In this document: positions 34,427 to 44,460 of the stretch, piece after piece | Layout: the number at the start of each line of letters is the position of its first letter | How positions within the stretch are numbered: the stretch's first letter is position 1 | Assembly: GCA_940337035.1 (NCBI GenBank) | Contig: CALNHX010002294.1 | Coordinates: 1-64,000, forward strand | Source of the DNA: Agriotes lineatus | Lineage: Eukaryota > Arthropoda > Insecta > Coleoptera > Elateridae | Reading direction: 5' to 3' | DNA: 64,000 bases | Position numbers and translations under genes: made by a program | Notes under the pieces: model-generated | Seen by the model: the letters and a program-made list of their open reading frames with translations, nothing else | Database searches by the model: none | What the model was told of the DNA's origin: nothing

Positions 34427-36140
34427 GCACGACCGCTGCAACCAGGTCGCAAAGCAATGGATTCATAAGAGCTCTCCTCCACCAAAGTGTCACAATTGTC
34501 TGGGACGCGGAGGGGATTCTTTTAATTGAGTATATGCCAAAAGGGACTACAATAAGGGGGATGTCTACAAAGACACAATTAAGAACTTGAAAGCGGTTAC
34601 ACGTGAAAAAAGTGGACGTGACTACCTCCCTGGACTTTCCCATACTGGAAACTGTTCATATCGTCTTTACTCAACAGTCTTTACAACATATCAAAATTTC
34701 AACTCGATGAATCACGTCTTCACCGTGATAAGCGTTTACACTTTCACGTAAATTGCGGGTAAATATAAAATAATGTGTAGTTCAAAACGTGACCACCGAG
34801 CTTCTGTAGATGGCGCCAAGTGGACAAGCCGCCACTGTGCTACTTTATGTATTATTTTTCTCAAAACGGCTGTAGCACCGAGGTGAAATTTTCTAAGTAC
34901 CTGGAAATTATATTTTCTAGGGCATACAAAATCGATTTTTTTATTTTCGCGGAAAAAGATTCTTTGACGCAAAAATATAACAACCGTTAGAATAAAAAAA
35001 TTATTTTTCAAAAATAGAGGGGGGAGGGGACCGGTGCGCTTGCATATATCCACGAGTGTAATATTTTTTTGCATATTCATATGCTCCATTATGCACTGAG
35101 CAATTCAGTGAAAACCCCAGCTACCTATCTTGTTTTGTTTATTAATTAAAGGGGTTTAAATTTTCAAACTTCAAAGCTTCGTAGAGGGCGCCACAGATAA
35201 TTCATGAGATTCTTTAAAAAACAGATCGATAGCCCTTTTCGGGGTCTATCAGTGTATGAAGTTTAAACAAATTCCTGTGGGCAGTTTTTGAGAAATGATT
35301 TTTAGAAAACTTCCAAAATTTTGAAAATTTGTAATTTAGGCCCCTTAATATTTTTCAAAACACTTTTTATATCACCTCATGTTAGCCTTCATATACTATT
35401 CAGAAAAAAAAATCAATTGAATCGATTCATCCGTTTTTGAGTAATAGGGCGTTAAACTCAAAATTTTCAAAAAATCATAGCGCCCTTCATTTTAAACCTA
35501 GCGAGTTCGGCAAAAAACTAACAGATTTGTCTTATGACCCTCTATCGTTATCCGCAATTTTCAAAATTTTAAACACGAAAACAGTGATACCAAAAAAACA
35601 TGCGTAACTTCCGCTTCCGGTTTCGGATTTTTTTGAAAAGCTTATTTTGTCGATAAATTTTCGATACACCCCCGCATTCCAAAGCGCATCAAAATCGGAG
35701 CAATACTTTCGGCTGTAGGAGCGTCACCCACCCACACACCCACACACAGACAGACATTTTTTAAAACCACTTTTTTGGGTTCCTAGAGGCCCAAAACGGA
35801 CATTTCTGTGAAAATCTCGATTTCCAAAATTTTCATGATTCCAAGACTTCCCTATACCTATGGGTATGGGAAAGTAAAAAGACCCCAGAAAACTCTGCTT
35901 CTGCATGACAATTTATTGAAGAGCGCATAAAGCACACATTTTTCAAGCAGTAGTCAATGAATGCAGCTTTGACGAATTACAACATCCACCTTACAGTCCC
36001 GACCCCCCCCCCCCCCGTCACTATTATCTCTTTCCAAAAAACACTTGAGAGGGCGTCGCTTTGAATCTAATGATGCCTTGGAAAACACTGTGGAGCCGTA
36101 TTTTGCAGAATTACCAAAAGATTTTTTTCCGTCGGCCTAC
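34427..36140 (+). pseudogene. second mariner transposase, split by a 1.2-kb insertion
   Basis: 5' part (34427-34640): KQWIHKSSPPPK, then TIVWDAEGILLIEYMPKGTT around the first catalytic Asp and, after a frameshift, DVYKDTIKNLKAVTREK. 3' part (35885-36140): LLLHDN with the second catalytic Asp, FDELQHPPYSPD with the third, LRGRRFESNDALENTV and EPYFAELPKDFF. A run of C residues (36003-36016) follows the YSPD motif. The parts are in order and same strand, so one gene was split by the sequence at about 34650-35880. Several frameshifts. Terminal repeats not identified. Confidence 0.82.
34650..35880. mobile_element. unclassified insertion inside the mariner
   Basis: About 1.2 kb with no recognised coding content, lying between two halves of one transposase. 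It contains a CACCCACCCACACACCCACA tract with CAGACAGACA near 35730 and ends near GTATGGGAAAGTAAAAAGA. Its class is unknown. Confidence 0.5.
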
Positions 36141-36142
36141 TT

Positions 36143-36425
36143 ATAAAATGTGATTTTACGGACGCATTTACGTACGAAAACTGTCACTTTTTTGGACACC
36201 ATTAATTTTTCGTCCGCAAACACTTTTCGTCCGCAAATGCTTTTCGTCCGCAAATGCTTTTCGTCCGCAAACACTTTACGGCCGCACTTTACAGCCGCAA
36301 ACGCTTTTCGTCCGCAAACACTTTTCGTCCGCAAATGCTTTTCGTCCGCAAACGTTTTTCGTCCTCAACAACTCTTATAATTCGGACTCCACTTTCATTT
36401 TTTTTCAAATTATGACGGTCGACGG
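36143..36425. repeat. dispersed repeat with 17-bp minisatellite expansion
   Basis: Starts TATAAAATGTGATTTTACGG and ends near AAATTATGACGG. The same flanks occur at 59786-59957. Inside this copy (36206-36368) a 17-bp unit, AATGCTTTTCGTCCGCA and variants, is repeated eight or nine times. The other copy has only one or two degenerate units. Long frames on both strands here are produced by the repeat. Confidence 0.85.
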
Positions 36426-37117
36426 AAAAATGTAATATGCCTTGCCTGATTGCTTGCCTCGGCTATCGCCTCGGCCAGCAATTTCAGGCATCGTCCATAA
36501 AAATCCAGTTTTTCGGCCTAGGTACATAAATAACTATTTTTTCGAAGGCATAGCGTTGGAATAAGTGTGTTAGTGTTAATGATTCTTAGGTTGAAAAATA
36601 AAATTTTGTTTGTTTTCTAACTCATTGTTTTCATAGCTAGGTAGATAACATAAAAAAAACTCCCGTTCTAGTCTAGACACAAAATTTTATCTAGTTGCAA
36701 CCTGGTCGTACGATCATTTCGCTACGACTAAACGCAAGTGTGGTCTTACCCTTAGTGTTTCACATACAAAACAACTACAAGCCGCAAAAAAAGAATCTTG
36801 AAAAAGATTGATAACAAAACGATTCTGGATCACGTGACGAGTAGGCTATTAGGTAAAGATTGCAAGACAATCCCGTATAATCAACAGGAGAAGAAAACGA
36901 ACTACGTTTGTTTGGCCATATTATTCGAATGAGCCTCGAAAGGCTTTCAAAACAAACATGGGCAGCAATTTGTTGAGGACAATATCATTGAGACAATTAA
37001 GAAGAGGAGATCTGCATGGGAGGAAGCTGAAACTTACGACAAAGATAGGGAATGATCAAGAGCCTTTCACCCCCAACACTTTTTCTGTACACCTTATAAG
37101 TAGAAGTGAGTGATTAG

Positions 37118-37880
37118 TAAAGCTGATATTATATGGCAAATGCATATTTTGTATAATTGATATGCCGGCAACACTTTTTGCATATGTATACTAATTATGT
37201 GAAAACAAATCGTTTAAGTCAAGTTTCATTTTGCATATTTATACGTTTTTGAGCATATTTTATGAATTTTGCATATTTGGTTATATTTAGCAATAATTTG
37301 TAATGTATGAAGAACTTTTTGAATTTTTTTATAAAATTTACTATTTTATTAAATTTATTAATAAAATTTTTTTCTATTGAGATACATACTTTCACTTTCT
37401 GCCGTTGGAGTGCAGTGTGCGTATCGAAATGAGCAGAGGAAAGGGGAAGTCCCTGTTAAAATCTTTGACTATATAAACATAGACTGCCAGCAACCCCCAT
37501 TTTTCCCATAGAAGCAGTGTATAAGGAATCGGCCAACACAAAATCCATTTCAAGAGTGTTGGTTGAATATCAGTCTGGTGGGGTTAGGGGAAATCTCATT
37601 TTTATGTTGCTTACAACGTGAAGTTGGTGTTGGCAGTCCATGTTTATATAGTCAAACATTAAAATGAACGACGTCTTTGAATAAAAATTAGAGAAACAAA
37701 TATACTCATACAAAATAATTGTAATTTAATACATTATTTAGAATACTCCTACTTATTTTCAAAAGAATTAGAGCATATTATGTGCATATATTATAACTTT
37801 GGGTGCATATACTTAACAAAATGTATGCATATATATGCGCATATTTTCGTACTTTTGAGTGCATATAATTATCAGCTTTA
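37118..37880. mobile_element. non-autonomous hAT element with 8-bp target duplication
   Basis: Terminal repeats TAAAGCTGATA / TATCAGCTTTA, continued by ATTATATG / CATATAAT, are flanked on both sides by GTGATTAG (37110-37117 and 37881-37888). An 8-bp duplication is typical of hAT elements. The interior repeats TGCATATT/AATATGCG motifs in inverted order and has no transposase. Confidence 0.88.
37464..37656. mobile_element. nested 193-bp MITE near the centre of the hAT element
   Basis: TTTGACTATATAAACATAGA at the left pairs with the right end (CATGTTTATATAGTCAAA), extended by ctgccag/ctggcag-like matches. It lies within about 60 bp of the host element midpoint. No coding capacity. Confidence 0.75.
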
Positions 37881-37899
37881 GTGATTAGTAGTTTGTGCA

Positions 37900-38440
37900 A
37901 TGAGAGTGGATATGATGTCCACATCGCACGAGGATGAAGTTTGAGCACACCGTCGTCCAGCGTCGTGCTCAAACTTCATCATCGTGCGATATGGACATTC
38001 TAGTCGAGTTGTACAGTATATTTTTTCTACGACCTATCTACGAAAAGAAAAATAGGAACCAAGGATTTTCTAGAATCTTATTAAACGTCTTGTAAGTAAA
38101 TTCGTATTTACTTTTGTATTTCTGGGGTAGTAACGTGTCGTACGTTTCATTAGTTGCTGAACGAATATCTGGCAGAGTACTGTTAATCGATTCGTCACTA
38201 GAATCGCCCATTTTTAACTACTTATTTAACAGATTACACTTATTGACATTTTACCTTGCCCATAACCATGGCTTGCTGAATTGTTTGACAAACCTCACAG
38301 ACGTTTGCCACATACAATTCAGCAACAACAAAACAAACAATAAATGAAAGTTTCCTAGGTAACCACGACTAACGTGGTTTGTGATTGGTGGATTTCATAT
38401 CCGCTCATGTGTGGATATGAAATCATATTCGTTCAGTTAA
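37900..38440. repeat. hairpin module plus dispersed repeat, shared with 61290-61600
   Basis: 37900-38010 is a hairpin (gatgtccacatcgcacgagg with gatgaagtttgagcac and their complements). Next comes the boundary TATTTTTTCTACGAC (38019-38033). 38362-38440 has CGACTAACGTGGTTTGTGAT and a second hairpin around GGATATGAAATCATATTCGT. The same landmarks occur in reverse order and orientation at 61290-61600. Confidence 0.8.
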
Positions 38441-38650
38441 CTACAATTGCCCACTTATCCATTTGGTGGATTGTGAAGAAAACAAAATATTTACTTGTGG
38501 GAGTAGAAACATTATATTCCAGTCCATACTATAGTGAATATATCTATAATATGTTTATTAATTTCTTTACCTAATATTTAATTTTGAGTGGAATTTGAAA
38601 CTCAAAATTCTTATCGTTCTAAGAATACAAATAGTAATTTATAATACAAG

Positions 38651-38745
38651 TGAGTAAAGCTAGTCTTTAGTCACGAGTGGGGCAGAGTTAAAACGCTCGC
38701 TCACTTGCGTTTTAAGCCCTGCGAGTGACTAAAGATGCTTTATGC
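38651..38745. repeat. short foldback
   Basis: GTAAAGCTAGTCTTTAGTCA with gggcagagttaaaacgc on the left faces gcgttttaagccctgc and gtgactaaagatgctttat on the right. The tip is gctcactt. Same class as 1439-1534 and 48478-48612. Confidence 0.7.
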
Positions 38746-40228
38746 ATGTGTATCGTACAATATTTTAATGATATAATCTAGAAAACACGGTAAATATAAA
38801 AAAAAATTTAAATGTAAAATAGGATTACTAGCAAACGGTTGTAATTTTGCGTCGTTAAAAATTTTAAACTAATGAAAACATGTTATTAAACAGTCGTTTT
38901 ACAAACTTAAAACTGTCAACTAAAAGTCAATTTTATACTGTCGTAGATAAAAGTTCCTTTATGAATGGAGAAGTGGAGAGAGTTGTGTATTATTTTCTGT
39001 AATGATTCAATCCTATGCGTAATTATTCTTAAAAAGCTGTTTATTTTTAACAATTTTCCGTACATAACTTCTTAATAGCTAGGCTTCCACGACACTTAAT
39101 TTTATAACTTGATTGTGCATGCTACTACTTTCCAGTGCGTACTCGGTTACTGAACCACGTAAAATAAACTGTTGTAGTTAATGTGCCTGGCGGTCATAAA
39201 GTTTATTGGTTATTATAGCAAAATATTTAATCATTTTACTGTGCTATCTTTAACAGGATGATTTTTTTTAATAATATGCTACATAAGAATAACATGAAAT
39301 AATACATATGTAATAACTAATAACTCTCTCTAGTTACACTGGAAGTGAGATAAATTATTTTCAGAGCACAATACACTTCTTTAGCACATATGTGGTTATA
39401 TACTAATCTTCATGTATATGAGTATTGGAGTATTACAATCCATTAAATCACACATTTCCTTAATTCTTGTTTGGTGAAATAAATAAGGCAGTAATCACAT
39501 GTCTCGATGCGATACTTTTTAGTTACAATTAGGATTAAATAGAGTGCTGGCAATGGTAATGTAAAACGCCAGGAGAGTATGAAAAATACGGCCCGTAGAA
39601 GATAAAAAAGCATTATTCGTTATCTGGGTATTTGTATATCTTTTCTTATGTTAATTTATTTATTTAAAATACATGCTGGTTTATTTATTGAGTACGTTTG
39701 AGACTTCTTCTATACAAACTATTCACTTTTTTTAAATTAAAATATTAACATGTAGATCAACCAATTTGTTATAGAAAGTTAATTTTTACGATTTGTAATA
39801 CACTTTGGTCATCTAGTTGCATTTTTCTTCACTGGCCGTCTTTAGAACTAATTTTAGTCTAAATTTGTGAAAGCTTGAAAATGTATACACCTGTAAATCA
39901 ATAAAATAATCGTGGAATGAAGCACCAATGGCTTACATATATGCAATAATGTGTGTTGATTATTTCAAGTTATTATGGATAACATTCCTTTTGAAAAAAA
40001 GTGCAGATTTAAGGCAGGTTCTACCTGTGATCCCGCATTGCCAGACAAACATTTAAGGTCAATATTTAAGATATTTAAATTAACTACAAACATGCATACA
40101 GAAGTAAAGAAATTCGACTGGCTAACTATTTACTAAACATTTTTAATGGTGAATATCCTTCCGCAAGTGGCGATATAATCAGAATTCAGCTTTTCTTTAA
40201 TGGAATTTACACTTACTTTCAATTATTT
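38746..40228. other. unassigned AT-rich region
   Basis: No recognised gene or element apart from a lone TGTCGTAGATAAAAG boundary-like motif near 38938, similar to those at the edges of the hairpin modules. Confidence 0.3.
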
Positions 40229-40345
40229 TTACATTGCACCTACTCTCTCAACCAAGACATCACTTCTAAGTATAAACTTTTGACAAGAATGTTGTAAATC
40301 TGAACCAGAAATTAAAATATCATCAAGATAACATCTGCTAAACTG
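40229..40345 (-). pseudogene. Ty3/gypsy reverse transcriptase fragment
   Basis: A minus-strand frame reads MQFSRCYLDDILISGSDLQH, then SCQKFI, the catalytic YLDDILI palm motif of Ty3/gypsy reverse transcriptases. Only about 35 residues are recognisable and nothing flanking belongs to the family. Confidence 0.65.
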
Positions 40346-40849
40346 CATAAGCCAATATGAGTATTTATAGTAAACAGCTCTAAGTTTCACTAATTTGAAA
40401 TTACTGATAGGCTCCTTGTAAATCAATTACTTTTAGTAAATTACTACTACTATAGTAGTATAAAAGGGTGACTAACAAAATTAATAAAATTAAGGGCACA
40501 TTCTGTGGCTCCTAAAGCATTTGTTCAATCTTTCAGCATAATGGAGTTAGATTCTTCAAAAAGGGACGTGTTTTCGAGATGTAAAATGTTTGTGAATAAT
40601 CTTGACAGCACCAGTGTCGTAGAAGATACCATTGTTAATCGATTTTATAAGCCATAGTTATAAGTATAGTAATAGCGCGAGCTCAGGCTTGCGTAGGAAC
40701 AGGAGGAGGACATTTTGAACATTTTTGTAACATTATATTTTTTATATTGTATTTGTAACATCAATTTAAAAATTAAAAGTTATAATTATACATAAAGAAT
40801 AAAGTAAATATTAGATTGATACTAAGTTCATAGCACGTTTGGTTTTCAT

Positions 40850-40950
40850 GGCAAGAATACTTTGGAAAGAAATTTATTTGAATGGAATCGAAAAAATGCC
40901 TGAACGTTGGGAGTCAATCATATACAATGCAGTAGGATGTACTATTGATT
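40850..40950 (+). pseudogene. mariner transposase C-terminal fragment (tentative)
   Basis: Plus strand: NGIEKMPERWESIIYN followed by a stop. G-I-x-x-L/M-P-E-R-W-E is the usual C-terminal motif of mariner-type transposases. The preceding 300 bp show no catalytic motifs. Confidence 0.45.
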
Positions 40951-41394
40951 AGTTTAGTTATTTTGTTTATTTAAAAAAATATATTTTAAATTTAATAAAA
41001 ACCCAATAAGTGGCACCTCCCCCCCTATTTCGAAAGCTGCAATTCCATTACGAAAGCACGATCAGACACATGATCATAGAAATTTTTTTTGCGTTTACAT
41101 TTTTTTAGCAACTTTGTAAATCACCCTGTATTTTTCTAATAAGTGCAATACACAAGGTTCAGTTTCCATAACGCGGCTCCAAATTTTTCATACAACCAAT
41201 TTAATTGTTTTTAGCTACAACAATAATTGTCAGTCTGGCCAAATTTATAACGTTTTCCTTTGTTAGCATTCCTGATTCAATCATCAATAGTTTGACGTAA
41301 CCTTTCTGTTCAATTTCAGTACAATCCATTTTTTGTATTTTTCAGTTTTCACGTTTTCCCAAAACAAATTTTGCTAGTCAGAACTTGATATACA

Positions 41395-41930
41395 GGGTGA
41401 GGCATCAGTTACGACACACGCAGCAATAAATAACCCCCGCGAAAAAGTCTGAAGACTGCATCGCATAAATCCTGAAGTAACTTCCGGTAGATTTAATTAC
41501 CGTCATATGCCAGCAAGAAGTTCTTCGCTTCGAAATCGGCAAAGGGGCGTGAGTGATTGAAAAGCTCTGTAAATGCAACCTCCACAAACGCAGTGTCAGT
41601 ACGGACGGTAATCAACACAAGTACGACAAATTAGAGCGCCTTGCAGCATTCTGACACGATAAAAGGCGTCGAACACGTGCTTCAGGGATTCCCATCTCGT
41701 CGGATGGATGTTTACCTACGAAAGGTCAACACCATAAAATCTCGCTGGCGCAATCAGAATAATGAAGCAAGGTTTGAACACCCGGTAGACGAGTTGAAGG
41801 GCCATAAATCCCTTCGTTGACGCAAAACCCTCGGAGACACATCGCCAGTTAGCACATTCAATGAAAGAAAATTCCGACGGACCCAGTCTGGCGGGGCCGG
41901 GGGTGGGAGGTATAAATCCTCCAGTATATA
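41395..41930. mobile_element. GC-richer repeat truncating the HYDIN pseudogene
   Basis: Begins near TATACAGGGTGAGGCATCAG, one of the recurrent ACAGGGTG ends, and ends near GCCGGGGGTGGGAGGTATAA where HYDIN-like coding sequence starts. Composition is markedly more GC-rich than the neighbours. No domain seen in any frame. Class unknown. Confidence 0.45.
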
Positions 41931-43290
41931 TATTTACATAATTGAATTGTAAGTAGCCAGTATTGGTGAGAACTATTGTTTTTTCACATTTATCACAAAA
42001 TACCTGCCAACCAAAATCCATATAAATATAGTCCATGGCGTAAGAAATATCAGCGGATTCTCCTCTAATATCCAAGGTCATCTTGGATTTGAGTGTAATG
42101 ATAGTTTTGGTGTATTTCGATGAATGATCTCTGCGAATAATATTCTACCGACAGGTTTCCATGGTGTGCGTGTAGTGGGATATCCATGTCCAATTCGTCC
42201 ACATTTAATAAAGTTCCTTTGGAATCAGACTCGTTAGGATCTCTGAAAGTTTTAGTTTTCCTGGTTTCTAATTTTTTTAAGTAAATTCCCGAATCGCTTG
42301 AAGCCCTGCCACAACTAGAATCACTTTCATGTCCAGGTATCTACATTTCTTTGTTGTAGATCTTTTCGATCACACTGGTTTCTTCCTACCACTCGAAGTG
42401 ATAAGTAACAGGTAAAGGGCTAATGTTTTTTAACTTTATTTTGCAGTAAGTGATGCATCCCAGTCCGTTGCTCGATGGGAATACTTTTCATTTGTTGCAA
42501 ATGGGCCTTTCCCATACAGCCATTACGGCTTCTTTGTTTTGTACATATTTGATTTTTTCTTTTGTTTTTTCGTAATATATTGTACATACATTTGGGAAAT
42601 AAATAAATAAATAAATAAATCGGATGCATTTGTTGGTAGATATGGACGCTTGATGGAACTTGGACTGATTTCAATGTTCGGATAATTGATTTTACCTGTT
42701 AGTTTGATTTTATCCACTTTTGGATGGTTCCTGTAGTTAAGCAATAATTGCTGATACTCAACACAACATCTTTTAGTATCTGTATGTGGATCGAAAGCTA
42801 CAATAATATATAATTTCTCTTGGTGCTTTAATTCTGCATTAATGTAGTATCGACGTTCCCCATCCAGAAGCATGTAGAATGGACGCTGTAGTTGTATGTA
42901 GATTTCAATTGCCAAACCAGACTGATTAGTAATAGTAACATCATCCTCCAAAAAGTCAGTCACATTGTCGGGGCCCACATTTTTCCAAAACTCAAGTTCA
43001 CTTTTTTACATTTCTACTGATGGCTCTACAAATTTTGCGGTAATAATGAAGGAAATAATAACAGTTTGCTTTTTTTAGTTTTCTATCATAGCATGGCAAT
43101 AGAAGTCCTCTTCGATGGTGCCAGCTTTAGTCACGCGTCCCTCAAGTGTGGCTGTCACACTTTCTTTGGACGCCATCGCCAGTTCAAATTTATTAGGAGT
43201 AATTGTAAAAACTGATGGAATGGCATGTTCATGATCTTCTTTCAGCTGTTTCAAATTTGGATTACGGTGACGTAATTGGACATAAGTAAA
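41931..43290 (-). pseudogene. HYDIN-like (ciliary central-pair protein) pseudogene
   Basis: HYDIN is a giant axonemal protein made of repeated ASH/MSP-type Ig-like domains. Reading on the minus strand: TPNKFELAMASKESVTATLE and EEDFYCHAMIEN, then TAA; KKQTVIISFIITAKFVEPSV then TAA; ELEFWKNVGPDNVTDFLEDD; IQLQRPFYMLLDGERRY; NHPKVDKIKLTGKINYPNIE; a retroelement tail at 42450-42635; KIKLKNISPLPVTYHFEW then TAG; another TAG near 42340; and, after a frameshift near 42130, KMTLDIRGES and GWQVFCDKCEKTIVLTNTGY. Four in-frame stops, one frameshift and an insertion make it dead. No intron is evident over 1.3 kb. Homology is inferred from domain style and order. Confidence 0.75.
42450..42635 (+). mobile_element. 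retroelement 3' tail inserted in the HYDIN pseudogene
   Basis: Plus-strand sequence with TTGTTTTGTACATATTTG and a terminal (AAAT)n run at 42598-42620 interrupts two adjacent HYDIN-like segments. The (AAAT)n tail type also occurs near 63541 in opposite orientation. It is typical of a 5'-truncated LINE end. Confidence 0.6.
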
Positions 43291-44029
43291 TATAAACACG
43301 ATTGAGGGCAAGAAACAAGATATTTTTATGTGGTTGTCCACCGAGCTCTGTCTGTATACATGGCAGTTCACTGTCAGCACGCTAATTATATCGTGCACGA
43401 TATGCATTTGTGCACTGGTTTGTACATCTGGAAATTATATTAAAGTATTGCTCGTATCCGTATTTATTATTTCCATTTACGCGAATGTGAACCAATAACC
43501 AAATCGCCTTACAGACAAATTAAATTGTCGACCCCGCCAGTTAAACTATCCTCATTTATTTGGTACGCAAAAAATATCTAAAAAAATCAAATAAAAATTG
43601 TTTAAGACTGTATTTCTCAAAACTTCTTCGTGTCAAGCGTTTTCGTTATTTTGTTTTAAAGGCATTTTTAAGGTTTTTGATTCGCAAAATTAATGCAAAC
43701 ACACACAACTGTCAAACTATGATCAAAACTGTGACATTACATACATGTTTTTTCAAAGTCTTATAACTACAATCAAAATAATGACAAATGTTTTTTTTAA
43801 TGCCGACTCAAAACAATAATCATTGATTTTTTAAATAATTCTTTCCGTTATACAAAGTAAATGAGGGTATCGTAAGTGACGCCCCACTCTGCTCACTCTT
43901 TATAGATGGACGAGCGCTGATATTTATACTACTTTTACGAATTATTATTCGTTGCAGTATTTAATGAAATGATAAATTTTAAATTGCCTAATTACTGGTT
44001 TATGTACGGTACGCTCTGCTCTAGTTAAT

Positions 44030-44460
44030 GTTAGTTTCAAGCCCTAATACTGCGAAACTGCGAATATTTTCATGAACACTAAAATAAAAGAATCCATGCC
44101 CAACCCAAAAACGTCGAAACTGCCAAATGGAATTTTTAATTACTGGGTTTTGAGACCCTGGCCGTTCTTGCGGAACCGGAAGCGAGCTACCAATTTCGAT
44201 ATTCAATCGAAGCGGCCAATGCGCCAAAAGCGCTCAGCTTCCAAGGAAACCGACTTCCTGTCGAGAAACGGAACGGCACTGCAGATTGCAGCTCAAGGAA
44301 TCTGCAACACGGAAATACATAAATTAGCCGCTAATTTATTCCAGAACGGGCGCTGCGTTTTCTATCTTAAATCTCGAGCAAAGAGAAGGTCGCCCAGACA
44401 CGATTCAGTGTTAAAAGCAAATCCGTATTCTGGTCTTGCATGCCCAATGAAAAAGTGAAC
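44030..44460. other. GC-richer island, unassigned
   Basis: A 129-residue plus-strand frame (44072-44458) of basic composition and an overlapping minus-strand frame lie in an island of more balanced base composition amid AT-rich DNA. No domain, splice pattern or repeat end is recognisable. It could be a regulatory element or first-exon region, or a repeat fragment. Confidence 0.25.

Noticed and set aside
33743..34430. 8-bp target duplication around the hAT remnant
   Set aside because: The flanking octamers GTCGCTGC and GTCGGCAC match at only about half the positions.
36137..36380. Repetitive 65-76 residue frames that look like a low-complexity protein
   Set aside because: They come from the 17-bp minisatellite, whose length cycles through all frames.
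43291..43407. Hydrophobic N-terminal extension of the HYDIN-like frame
   Set aside because: The composition changes abruptly; it does not look like the ASH-domain protein and is probably chance open frame.
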